Assembly: GCF_019345525.1 (NCBI RefSeq)
Contig: NZ_JAHKRA010000002.1
Span: 124,001-188,000 of the forward strand
Reading direction: 5' to 3'
DNA: 64,000 nucleotides
Source of the DNA: Flavobacterium sp. NKUCC04_CG
GTDB lineage: Bacteria > Bacteroidota > Bacteroidia > Flavobacteriales > Flavobacteriaceae
Shown here: positions 30,114-38,564 of the stretch, piece by piece
How the letters are laid out: each line of letters opens with the position of its first letter
How positions within the stretch are numbered: the stretch's first letter is position 1
The notes under the pieces: generated by a model
Seen by the model: the letters and a program-made list of their open reading frames with translations, nothing else
The model's database searches: none
Told to the model about the DNA's origin: nothing
Position numbers and translations under genes: made by a program

Positions 30114-31109
30114 ATGGATATAGAAAACACTTCCGAAAACATACATTTTGAATCGAGATTAGATCTCTCCGAATTGCATCAAAGAGTCGATGCTGTTCGA
30201 CAAGAAATCAAAAAAGTCATCGTTGGTCAAGATAAGATGATCGATAAATTACTTGTTGCCATCTTGGCTAACGGACATATATTACTCGAAGGAGTTCCGG
30301 GAGTAGCCAAGACGTTAACGGCAAAATTATTGGCTAAAACCATAGATATGGATTTTAGTAGAATACAGTTTACTCCAGATTTAATGCCGTCGGACATATT
30401 GGGCACCTCAGTTTTTGATGTAAAAAGCTCGGAATTCGAATTTAAAAAAGGGCCAATTTTCGCCAATCTTATCTTAATTGATGAGATCAATAGGGCACCA
30501 GCAAAAACGCAAGCCGCCTTATTTGAAGTGATGGAAGAACGTCAAATAACTATTGATGGAAAAACCTATGTGATGGAAAAACCATTCTTGGTTATTGCTA
30601 CCCAAAACCCTATTGAGCAAGAGGGTACCTACCGATTACCCGAAGCGCAATTGGACCGTTTTTTATTTAAAATCAACATTGAATATCCCAACTTAGACGA
30701 AGAGATTCTCATTCTAAAACGCGAACACCAAATCGAAAATCAGCGTAAGGAGGATCAAATATCGAAAATACTACAACCCGAGGAAATCATCCGTTTTCAG
30801 CAATTGGTTAAACAAATTATCGTTGAAGAAGATCTGTTACATTATATTGCAAAAATAGTTGGAAACACTCGGGAAAACCCGTTGTTATACCTCGGAGCCT
30901 CTCCTAGAGCTTCCTTGGCTATTTTAAATGCAGCTAAGGGCTTTGCAGCCATTGCCGGTCGCGACTTTGTAACTCCAGAAGATATCAAAGAGGCCGCAAT
31001 ACCCGTTATTCAACACCGTGTCATCGTTTCTCCGGAACGAGAAATGGAAGGATTAACCCCACAAGACATTGTCAAACAAATATTAGAAACCATCGATATT
31101 CCTCGATAA
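30114..31109 (+). CDS. MoxR family AAA+ ATPase
   Basis: MoxR AAA+ ATPase, a chaperone-type enzyme that usually acts with VWA or DUF58 proteins in maturation or envelope functions. The 331 residues include Walker A GVPGVAKT (60-67), Walker B LILIDEINRAPAKTQAALFE (about 119-138), sensor 1 IATQNPIEQEGTYRLPEAQLDRF and an ASPRAS sensor 2 segment near 265. All catalytic residues are present. Genes for DUF4350 and DUF58 flank it at 12-base gaps. Confidence 0.93.
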   Translation: MDIENTSENIHFESRLDLSELHQRVDAVRQEIKKVIVGQDKMIDKLLVAILANGHILLEGVPGVAKTLTAKLLAKTIDMDFSRIQFTPDLMPSDILGTSVFDVKSSEFEFKKGPIFANLILIDEINRAPAKTQAALFEVMEERQITIDGKTYVMEKPFLVIATQNPIEQEGTYRLPEAQLDRFLFKINIEYPNLDEEILILKREHQIENQRKEDQISKILQPEEIIRFQQLVKQIIVEEDLLHYIAKIVGNTRENPLLYLGASPRASLAILNAAKGFAAIAGRDFVTPEDIKEAAIPVIQHRVIVSPEREMEGLTPQDIVKQILETIDIPR

Positions 31110-31121
31110 ATCGGTAGCACC

Positions 31122-32450
31122 ATGCTTTTTAAGTCATTATATATACAGCTGCGCTTTTATAAATTTCTGATATCCTTTGTCGGTTTGTTTATATTGGCAT
31201 TTATATTTCCGGTATTGTACTTTTGGATTTGGGGAGCATTTGGCCTTTTTGCAAGCTTTGTATTAGTCGATTACAGTTTGCTTTTCTTTAAAAAGAACGG
31301 AATCACTGCCCAACGGAAAAATCCTGAAAAACTTTCCAATGGCGATAGCAATACCATCCATATCACGCTAAAAAACCATTATAGTTGGATAGCAAACGTT
31401 CAGCTGATCGATGAGATTCCGTTTCAATTTCAACTTAGGGATTTTGAAATAAACCGTATAGTGGCACCCTTAGAAGAGGCTGCGATTGCTTATCAATTAC
31501 GACCGACCGAACGCGGTGAATATACCTTTGGCAATTTAAACATCTATGTGAGTACGCGTTTGGGGCTACTTTCAAAGAGATACCGATTTGACGGCAATCA
31601 AACCCTACCGGCCTACCCGTCTTTTATACATATGAAAAAGTACGATATGTTAGCTTTTTCTAAATATAAATTGCCTTATGGTTCAAAAAAAACCAGGAAA
31701 ATTGGAAATACTACAGAATTTGAGCAAATCAAAGAATATGTTAGTGGCGACGACATAAGAACAATCAATTGGAAAGCTACAGCAAAAAAAAGCCAATTGA
31801 TGGTCAATCAATATCAAGACGAAATTGCCCAAAACATCTACCTGATTATCGATAAAGGTCGGGTCATGAAAATGCCATTTGATGGATTGAGCTTATTAGA
31901 CTATGCGATCAATGCCTCTTTAGCCCTATCTCATATTATACTTAAAAAGAAAGATAAAGTTGGACTGCTAACCTTTTCTAAAAAAATTGAAAACCGAATT
32001 GTTGCCGAATCCAAAAGCATCCAAATGCAGTTGGTTATGGAGCAACTCTATCGCATAGATACCGATTATCACGAAAGCGACTACAGTAAACTCTATGCCG
32101 ATGTAAAAAGAAACATAAGTCGTAGAAGTCTTTTAATCCTTTTTACTAATTTTGAAACCTTAGACGGATTACATCGACAATTGCCCTATTTAAGAGGTTT
32201 GGCAAAAAACCATTTGGTCTTGGTCGTCTTTTTCGAAAACACCGAATTAACAACACTAATTCAACAAAAAGCCCATAATATACAGGATATATATGACCAA
32301 GTTATTGCAGAAAAATTCCATTATGAAAAGCGTTTGATTGTAAACGAATTAAGAAAATACGGCATTTACAGTGTATTAACACCGCCAGAACAATTATCTA
32401 TGGATACCATTAATGCCTATCTAGACATCAAGGCAAGAGGAATTATATAA
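31122..32450 (+). CDS. DUF58 domain protein
   Basis: Partner of MoxR: 442 residues with two N-terminal helices (FYKFLISFVGLFILAFIFP and WGAFGLFASFVLVDY), a beta-rich middle domain, the DUF58 signature EYVSGDDIRTINWKATAK (about 203-220), and a VWA-like domain. The MIDAS-like DxSxS motif is degenerate (IIDKGRVM in place of LLDxSxSM), so metal binding by that site is uncertain. It ends the SpoIIM-to-DUF58 run; trmH follows after 9 bases, perhaps on the same transcript. Confidence 0.9.
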   Translation: MLFKSLYIQLRFYKFLISFVGLFILAFIFPVLYFWIWGAFGLFASFVLVDYSLLFFKKNGITAQRKNPEKLSNGDSNTIHITLKNHYSWIANVQLIDEIPFQFQLRDFEINRIVAPLEEAAIAYQLRPTERGEYTFGNLNIYVSTRLGLLSKRYRFDGNQTLPAYPSFIHMKKYDMLAFSKYKLPYGSKKTRKIGNTTEFEQIKEYVSGDDIRTINWKATAKKSQLMVNQYQDEIAQNIYLIIDKGRVMKMPFDGLSLLDYAINASLALSHIILKKKDKVGLLTFSKKIENRIVAESKSIQMQLVMEQLYRIDTDYHESDYSKLYADVKRNISRRSLLILFTNFETLDGLHRQLPYLRGLAKNHLVLVVFFENTELTTLIQQKAHNIQDIYDQVIAEKFHYEKRLIVNELRKYGIYSVLTPPEQLSMDTINAYLDIKARGII

Positions 32451-32459
32451 AACATCAAA

Positions 32460-33248
32460 ATGAAGAAAATCGACAGCCCGCAAAATGCTTATATCAAAAC
32501 TTTGATTCAACTGCAAGAAAAATCAAAAAATCGAAAGCAAACGGGTACCTTTATCATCGAGGGACAAAGAGAAATACAATTGGCTCAAAAAGGCCATTAT
32601 GCTTTGCAAACCTTACTGTACTGCCCTGAATATATAGAACAAGAAAAAGCCTTACACGGAATTGGACGCGGCAGCGAAATCATCGAAATTTCTAAGGACG
32701 TTTACCAGAAATTAGCCTATCGAGATACCACAGAAGGCCTACTCGCTATTGCAAAGACTAAATCGCTTCAATTATCCGATTTAAAACTGAGCGCAGCTCC
32801 CCTTATTTTAGTAGCAGAAGCACCTGAAAAACCGGGTAATATTGGTGCCTTACTTCGCACTGCCGATGCGGCAAATGTGGATGCGGTCATTATTGCCAAT
32901 CCCAAAAGTGACTTATACAATCCCAACATCATTCGATCTAGTGTCGGAGCGGTTTTTACCACGCAGATTGCCATGGCAAGTACAGCAGAGGCAATCAACT
33001 ATTTGAAGTCGCAAAACATTGCTATTTACTGTGCAACTTTACAAGATTCTACTGCCTACCACAGCCTAAATTATCAAGAAGCTGCGGCCTTTGTTGTTGG
33101 AACCGAAGCTAGTGGACTAACTGATGAATGGCGTTTGGCCAGTACGCAAAACATCATTATACCGATGAGTGGAGAAATCGACTCTATGAATGTATCTGTT
33201 GCTGCTTCCATATTGATTTTTGAAGCAAAACGACAACGCGGATTTTAA
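32460..33248 (+). CDS. TrmH/SpoU family RNA 2'-O-methyltransferase
   Basis: SPOUT methyltransferase, 262 residues, with an N-terminal substrate-binding domain (about 1-100, including NAYIKTLIQLQEKSKNRKQTG) and a C-terminal SpoU domain: EKPGNIGALLRTADAANVDAV (motif 1), FVVGTEASGLTDEW (motif 2) and IPMSGEIDSMNVSVAASI (motif 3). The motifs are intact. Homologues modify ribose in rRNA or tRNA; the position cannot be predicted. It lies 9 bases after DUF58 and 9 bases before a serine hydrolase gene. Confidence 0.9.
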   Translation: MKKIDSPQNAYIKTLIQLQEKSKNRKQTGTFIIEGQREIQLAQKGHYALQTLLYCPEYIEQEKALHGIGRGSEIIEISKDVYQKLAYRDTTEGLLAIAKTKSLQLSDLKLSAAPLILVAEAPEKPGNIGALLRTADAANVDAVIIANPKSDLYNPNIIRSSVGAVFTTQIAMASTAEAINYLKSQNIAIYCATLQDSTAYHSLNYQEAAAFVVGTEASGLTDEWRLASTQNIIIPMSGEIDSMNVSVAASILIFEAKRQRGF

Positions 33249-33257
33249 ATTTACCCT

Positions 33258-34802
33258 ATGAAAAAAACCTTATTTTTAATCGTTAGTTTTATCAGTCTAC
33301 AAGCTTGGTGTCAAGTTCCCGAACTCCACCAACAAATAGACGAAGTTACGCGCAAAGCCATGGCCGCTTTTGATGTGCCGGGAATTGCTGTAGCCGTAGT
33401 AAAAGATGGTCAAATCATACATTCACAAGGATATGGACTTCGATCGATTGCTTCTAAAGAAGCCGTGGACGAAAATACCATGTTTGGAATTGCATCGAAC
33501 AGCAAGGCTTTTACAGCAGCTGCTTTGGCTATATTGGTAGACCAAAAAAAACTCGATTGGGACGATAAGGTTATCCAATACATACCCGAGTTTAAAATGT
33601 ATAATAAATATGTTACGGATGAATTTACAATCCGCGATTTATTGACCCACAGAAGTGGACTTGGTTTAGGAGCTGGCGATTTGATGATTTGGCCCGACGG
33701 ACATGATTTCACTCCTCAAGATATAGTAGCGAACATTCAACACTTAAAACCCGTATCTGGATTTCGTTCACAATATGATTACGATAATTTATTGTACATC
33801 ATTGCGGGAATTGTTATCGAGAGAATCAGTCATCAGAGTTGGGCTGAATTTGTTGAACAAAACATTATGAACCCGATTGGAATGACTGCTAGTGCTGGAA
33901 ACTGGAACCGTTTAAAAAACAAGACTAATGCCATAGTCCCCCACGTACCCATTAACGGAAAATTGACAGTAGTGCCGCGATACACCAACACCATAATGGA
34001 TGCAGCTGGAGGTATTTATTCAAACATTAATGAGCTGTCCAAATGGGTTCAAGTACAACTTAATGAAGGCCAAATAGGTGACCGAACACTGTTCAGTAAA
34101 ACGGTACAGCACGAAATGTGGACACCACAAACCTGGATTCCAAACAGGACTACGGCACCATATTATTCGCTTTTTAATGCTTACGGTTTGGGTTGGCAAC
34201 TCACTGATGTAGCGGGAACACTTCAAGTTTCTCACACCGGTGGTTTAGAAGGTATTGTTACACAAATCACGCTTTTACCGCAACAAAAACTCGGAATAAT
34301 TGTATTGACCAACCAACAATCTGGAGCCGCTTTTCAGTCGATTACCAATACGATTAAAAATTACTATCTAAAATTACCTTACCAAGATTTTGTTGTTGAA
34401 TACCAAAATCGCGTTCAACAAAATAATATTGAAGCAAAGGAAATTGTCAATAAAATCTGGACTACAGTAGAAAACAATAAAAAAGCCGCAACCTCCGTTA
34501 TAGCATTAAACCAACTAATAGGTAATTATAAAGATGCTTGGTTTGGTGAGGTGAGCATTTATAAAAAGAAATCAAAGTGGGTGTTTGAATCCAAACGTTC
34601 TCCAGAACTTAGTGGTGAAATACACTTCTATCAAGATCAAACCTTTGTAGTAAAATGGTATAACGAATCTCTTGATGCCGATGCATTTATAAAATGGAAT
34701 GTCAAGGACGGCCGTATAGAATTCTTTGAAATGGAACCCATTTCGCCTCTAACGGATTTTAGTTATGATTTTCAAGATTTGCATTTTACACCGAGTATTT
34801 AA
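33258..34802 (+). CDS. Secreted serine hydrolase, class C beta-lactamase fold
   Basis: Penicillin-binding-protein-like hydrolase exported by a signal peptide (TLFLIVSFISLQAWC). In the 514-residue protein the beta-lactamase domain (about 20-360) has the SxxK nucleophile motif in GIASNSKAFTAAAL, a YxN motif in YDYDNLLYI and the HTGG loop that replaces KTG in this family. A C-terminal domain (about 420-514) resembles DUF3471, a common addition in Bacteroidota enzymes of this type. It could be a D-aminopeptidase or esterase; beta-lactam resistance cannot be concluded. The next gene has its own promoter. Confidence 0.85.
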   Translation: MKKTLFLIVSFISLQAWCQVPELHQQIDEVTRKAMAAFDVPGIAVAVVKDGQIIHSQGYGLRSIASKEAVDENTMFGIASNSKAFTAAALAILVDQKKLDWDDKVIQYIPEFKMYNKYVTDEFTIRDLLTHRSGLGLGAGDLMIWPDGHDFTPQDIVANIQHLKPVSGFRSQYDYDNLLYIIAGIVIERISHQSWAEFVEQNIMNPIGMTASAGNWNRLKNKTNAIVPHVPINGKLTVVPRYTNTIMDAAGGIYSNINELSKWVQVQLNEGQIGDRTLFSKTVQHEMWTPQTWIPNRTTAPYYSLFNAYGLGWQLTDVAGTLQVSHTGGLEGIVTQITLLPQQKLGIIVLTNQQSGAAFQSITNTIKNYYLKLPYQDFVVEYQNRVQQNNIEAKEIVNKIWTTVENNKKAATSVIALNQLIGNYKDAWFGEVSIYKKKSKWVFESKRSPELSGEIHFYQDQTFVVKWYNESLDADAFIKWNVKDGRIEFFEMEPISPLTDFSYDFQDLHFTPSI

Positions 34803-34851
34803 AAAGGAAATGGAAAACAAATAAAAAATATTCAAAAAAAGCTGTATTAAT

Positions 34852-34881
34852 TTGCTGAATTAATTTTTTAAGCTAAATTTG
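34852..34881 (+). promoter_or_regulatory. Consensus Bacteroidota promoter
   Basis: TTG (34852-34854), exactly 19 bases, then TAAATTTG (34874-34881), a full match to the TTG-N19-TAnnTTTG consensus. It drives the outer-membrane protein gene with a leader of about 90 bases containing an A/T-rich stretch. Confidence 0.85.
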
Positions 34882-34980
34882 GGTGTTTTTAGTTTTTTTT
34901 AACAATCTATTAAAAACCATTATGCCTTTTCAACAACTATAACTAAACCAATGAATATGAATTGTTTTAAAACTACTTAC

Positions 34981-35619
34981 ATGAAGCAAAAAACGTTTTC
35001 TACATTAAAATTAACCATTGCTGCCTTAATTTTCACATTTGGTGTTTCGAGTCAAGCTCAGACTACAAAGGAAAAGCGTTTTATAAACGATTATAAATGG
35101 AAGGTATCTTTACAAATGAACATTATGGATTTCGGCTTTGATAAGGACGATCCAACGAATACGGAAAACTGGAATATGCTTTCATTTCCGTCAAGAGTAG
35201 CGATTGAAACCAATATCGTTAATCATTTAAGTGCAGAATTGGCTGTTGCTATGAATAAAATTGAGGAAGGTCATATGGTAAACGGACAAATAGCAAACAA
35301 AGATTTGGATGTTATTGCTGTTGACGCTAATTTTAAGTACAGCTTAGGAGGTTTGTTTAACATACCTATAGTTGACCCCTATATAGCCACAGGTGCTGGT
35401 TATTTACAACTTGATGGAACCAGTAATGCAACTTTTAACTATGGTGGAGGTATCAACTTTTGGTTGGCTGATTTAGCTTTTTTAAGAGATTACAGATATA
35501 TGCGTGACCGTAGAATTAGTCGATTTGGATTAAACGTAGAGGTTATGGGTAAGAAAAACTTAAACGACGGACCGGGTAGTAATATGCAAGTAGCTGCAGG
35601 TGTGTTTTATATGTTCTAA
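34981..35619 (+). CDS. Outer-membrane beta-barrel protein
   Basis: Probable small porin-like barrel. From the ATG at 34981 there are 212 residues with a signal peptide (LTIAALIFTFGVSSQAQ), then beta-strands with aromatic girdles (WKVSLQMNIMDFGF, VDPYIATGAGYLQL, FGLNVEVMGKKNL) and a C-terminal AAGVFYMF strand ending in Phe, the usual outer-membrane signature. The ATG 10 codons earlier is possible but adds an unusual charged prefix before the signal peptide. A strong promoter and a terminator frame the gene as a single unit, suggesting abundant expression. Confidence 0.75.
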   Translation: MKQKTFSTLKLTIAALIFTFGVSSQAQTTKEKRFINDYKWKVSLQMNIMDFGFDKDDPTNTENWNMLSFPSRVAIETNIVNHLSAELAVAMNKIEEGHMVNGQIANKDLDVIAVDANFKYSLGGLFNIPIVDPYIATGAGYLQLDGTSNATFNYGGGINFWLADLAFLRDYRYMRDRRISRFGLNVEVMGKKNLNDGPGSNMQVAAGVFYMF

Positions 35620-35641
35620 AATCGCGTTCAATAAACCTATT

Positions 35642-35666
35642 AACTCCTCTTTTAGAGGAGTTTTTT
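35642..35666 (+). terminator. Intrinsic terminator of the outer-membrane protein gene
   Basis: Nine-base-pair stem AACTCCTCT / AGAGGAGTT with a 3-base loop followed by a T-run, 22 bases after the stop codon. Confidence 0.88.
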
Positions 35667-35702
35667 GTTGTTAAATAGGCCATACAATAGCTCTTTAAAA
35701 AT

Positions 35703-35733
35703 TTGCAATATCAAAAAATTTCGCTTAAATTTA
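35703..35733 (+). promoter_or_regulatory. Probable promoter of the Rsh gene
   Basis: TTG (35703-35705) and TAAATTTA (35726-35733), one base off the -7 consensus, with 20-base spacing. It ends 21 bases before the ATG. Confidence 0.5.
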
Positions 35734-35754
35734 GAATGATCAACCGCAACACAT

Positions 35755-37971
35755 ATGACCGAAATAGAAATAGAAAAAGAAAATAAAGCCATCGCTCAAG
35801 AGTATAAGGAATTGCTAAGAATAAGTTATCAAACCTTAACTGACGATGATAAAAAAATGATTCGTAAAGCTTTTGATGTGGCTGTTGAGGCTCACAAAAA
35901 CCAGCGAAGAAAATCTGGGGAAGCCTATATCTTCCACCCTATTGCTGTAGCAAAAATTGTGGCTTCAGAAATTGGTTTAGGCGCTACTTCAATTGCCGCG
36001 GCCTTAATGCATGATGTGGTAGAAGATACAGATATTACGGTCGAACAAATAGAAGAATGGTTTAACCCAAAAGTAGCTAAGATAGTTGAAGGATTAACTA
36101 AAATGGCCTTATTGGAACCCGACTCCCATATCTCGATGCAAGCGGAAAATTATCGCAAGATGCTTTTGACGCTTAACGACGACGTACGCGTTATTTTAAT
36201 CAAAATCGCCGACCGTTTACACAATATGCAAACCATGGAAAGCATGGCCGAATACAAACAGGCCAAAATAGCTTCGGAGACCTTGTATATCTATGCCCCA
36301 CTAGCCCATCGTTTGGGCTTGTTTAACATCAAAACCAAATTAGAGGATTTGGGTTTAAAATACACCGAACCTGCCGTATATCAAGACATCGTTAGCCGTA
36401 TTCAAGACACCAAAGAAGAACAAGAAGCTTATATGGATTCCATTTCTTCTGTCTTAAAAGAATCTCTAGACAAAGAGCAAATTGAATACACGATGAAAGG
36501 TCGTCCTAAGTCCATTTATTCGATTCGTCGAAAAATGAAAGTTCAAAACGTCACTTTTGACGAGGTGTACGATAAATTTGCCTTACGTATCATTTACAAA
36601 TCCAAACCCAATGAAGAAAAATTCTTGGCTTGGAAAATATATTCTATAGTTACCGATCATTACCGCCCGAGCCCTAGTCGATTAAGAGATTGGATTTCTT
36701 CGCCCAAATCCACGGGTTATGAAGCCCTACACATAACAGTAATGGGTCCTAAGGGACGTTGGGTTGAAATACAGATTCGCAGTGAACGCATGGACGAAAT
36801 AGCCGAAAAAGGCTATGCCGCACACTATAAATACAAACAAGGAGTAACGGAAGAAAACAGTTTAGACATTTGGCTTAACCAGTTAAAAGAAGCCTTGGAG
36901 AACGCAGAGAGTAATGCAGTCGATTTTGTTGAAGATTTTAAACTAAACCTCTATTCCAAAGAGATTTATATTTTTACACCAAAAGGGGAAATCAAATCGC
37001 TTCCAAAAGGAGCTACCGCCTTGGACTTTGCGTTTAGCATACATTCTGAGATCGGGATTCATACCCGTGGAACACGTGTCAACGGCCGATTAGTTCCTTT
37101 AAATCACATATTAAACAGCGGTGATCAAGTTGAAATCATGACTTCGGAACATCAAAAACCGAGCATACACTGGCTTGATTATGTAACTACCTCGCGTGCC
37201 AAAAATAAAATTAGAAACGTTCTTAATGAGAACACCAAAAAAATAGCAGAAGACGGTAAAGAAATTTTATTGAGAAAACTGCGCCATCTTAAAATCACTT
37301 TAGACGAGAAAACCATCAACGAAATGGTTAATTATTTTAAGTTAAAAACCAGTTTAGATCTTTTCTATCGCGTAGGCGTTGGTATGATTGAAAACCAACA
37401 TCTAAAAGATTTTGCCGCATTAAAGAATAATACGTTAATCAATTTCTTTAAGAAAACGATGAAACGACAACCGAGCAATCACGCTGAAGTAATCCATAGT
37501 AAAGATACATCTCAGTTGGATTTGATTGTCTTCGGAAAGGATAATGAAAAATTAGATTACAAACTAGCGAGTTGTTGTAATCCTATTCAAGGCGATGATG
37601 TATTTGGTTTTGTTACTATAAATGAAGGAATAAAAGTGCATCGTAAAGATTGTCCAAATGCTATTAGTTTGCAATCCAATTATGCTTACCGCATTATCAA
37701 TGCCCAATGGATTGACTCTTCTAAGGAAAATTTTGAGGCGACGATTAAGATTACGGGACTGGATTCTATTGGTTTGACCGGTGAGATTACAAGAGTCATT
37801 TCAAACAACATGACCATCAACATCAAAAGCATTTCACTAAGCGAAAATGCCGGGATTTTTAATGGTCAGATCACCATAACAGTACCCAATAATGCTTTGC
37901 TCAAAAAATTAATGGTCAACATTAAAAAAATAGAAGGCGTTGACAAAGTCACTCGGATTTATTCCAACTAG
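35755..37971 (+). CDS. Bifunctional RelA/SpoT (Rsh) (p)ppGpp synthetase/hydrolase
   Basis: Stringent-response enzyme that makes and degrades (p)ppGpp. The 738 residues contain, in order, the HD hydrolase domain with HDVVED (86-91), the synthetase domain (about 240-360) with RMKVQNVTFDEVYDKFALRII and GYEALHITVMGPKGRWVEIQIR, a TGS domain (about 395-455, FTPKGEIKSLPKGATALDFAF) and a C-terminal ACT domain (about 665-738). The conserved helical-zinc region with ASCCNPIQGD is also present. Both catalytic sites look intact. It is a single-gene unit ahead of the Fur-family gene. Confidence 0.95.
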   Translation: MTEIEIEKENKAIAQEYKELLRISYQTLTDDDKKMIRKAFDVAVEAHKNQRRKSGEAYIFHPIAVAKIVASEIGLGATSIAAALMHDVVEDTDITVEQIEEWFNPKVAKIVEGLTKMALLEPDSHISMQAENYRKMLLTLNDDVRVILIKIADRLHNMQTMESMAEYKQAKIASETLYIYAPLAHRLGLFNIKTKLEDLGLKYTEPAVYQDIVSRIQDTKEEQEAYMDSISSVLKESLDKEQIEYTMKGRPKSIYSIRRKMKVQNVTFDEVYDKFALRIIYKSKPNEEKFLAWKIYSIVTDHYRPSPSRLRDWISSPKSTGYEALHITVMGPKGRWVEIQIRSERMDEIAEKGYAAHYKYKQGVTEENSLDIWLNQLKEALENAESNAVDFVEDFKLNLYSKEIYIFTPKGEIKSLPKGATALDFAFSIHSEIGIHTRGTRVNGRLVPLNHILNSGDQVEIMTSEHQKPSIHWLDYVTTSRAKNKIRNVLNENTKKIAEDGKEILLRKLRHLKITLDEKTINEMVNYFKLKTSLDLFYRVGVGMIENQHLKDFAALKNNTLINFFKKTMKRQPSNHAEVIHSKDTSQLDLIVFGKDNEKLDYKLASCCNPIQGDDVFGFVTINEGIKVHRKDCPNAISLQSNYAYRIINAQWIDSSKENFEATIKITGLDSIGLTGEITRVISNNMTINIKSISLSENAGIFNGQITITVPNNALLKKLMVNIKKIEGVDKVTRIYSN

Positions 37972-38052
37972 CATTAATAGAGTGAATTAGTTTAATTCAA
38001 ATAATTATAAAAAAGGTAACACTATTAAATTTCATAACAAAAAAAATAGCCT

Positions 38053-38060
38053 TATCTTTG
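38053..38060 (+). promoter_or_regulatory. Promoter -7 element of the Fur-family gene
   Basis: TATCTTTG is an exact TAnnTTTG match, and TTC replaces TTG at 19-base spacing (38031-38033). The TTG within the element opens a longer in-frame ORF, an annotation trap. Confidence 0.7.
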
Positions 38061-38081
38061 CAATTGATATTTAATATTCCA

Positions 38082-38531
38082 ATGGAAACAAGTAAAAGTC
38101 AAGAAATTGTAAAAACTGTTTTTACAAAGTATTTAGAAGAGAGAGGGCATCGAAAAACACCGGAACGCTACGCTATTTTACAAGAGATATACGATAGTGA
38201 AGAACATTTCGACATCGAGTCTTTATATATAAAGATGAAAAACAAGAACTACCGGGTTAGTAGAGCAACTCTGTACAATACGATTGAGCTTTTATTGGAA
38301 TGTGGTTTGGTACGCCGTCATCAGTTTGGCCAAAACCAAGCGCATTATGAGAAATCATATTTTGACAAACAACACGACCATATTATCTTAACCGACACTG
38401 GGGAAGTCATTGAGTTCTGTGATCCGCGTATTCAAACGATTAAAAAGACCATTGAAGAAATTTTTGATCTTGAAATCAATTCGCATTCCCTTTATTTCTA
38501 TGGAACTCGAAATAAACCTACAGAAAAATAG
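38082..38531 (+). CDS. Fur family transcriptional regulator
   Basis: Metal- or peroxide-responsive DNA-binding repressor. From the ATG at 38082, 149 residues: winged helix (about 10-85, with [16 protein letters not shown] and [20 protein letters not shown]) and a dimerisation domain with [16 protein letters not shown]. The CxxC that coordinates structural zinc in E. coli Fur is absent here (Leu and Thr at those positions), as in a set of Bacteroidota homologues, while the His/Asp/Glu regulatory ligands remain. PurA follows 33 bases later and may share the transcript. Which metal or signal it senses is unknown. Confidence 0.88.
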   Translation: METSKSQEIVKTVFTKYLEERGHRKTPERYAILQEIYDSEEHFDIESLYIKMKNKNYRVSRATLYNTIELLLECGLVRRHQFGQNQAHYEKSYFDKQHDHIILTDTGEVIEFCDPRIQTIKKTIEEIFDLEINSHSLYFYGTRNKPTEK

Positions 38532-38564
38532 TCCCGACCACTAATCTAAACAACACACATAATA

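Noticed and set aside
33258..34802. Acquired beta-lactam resistance gene
   Set aside because: The HTGG loop, DUF3471-like tail and core context indicate a general serine hydrolase; no resistance context is present.
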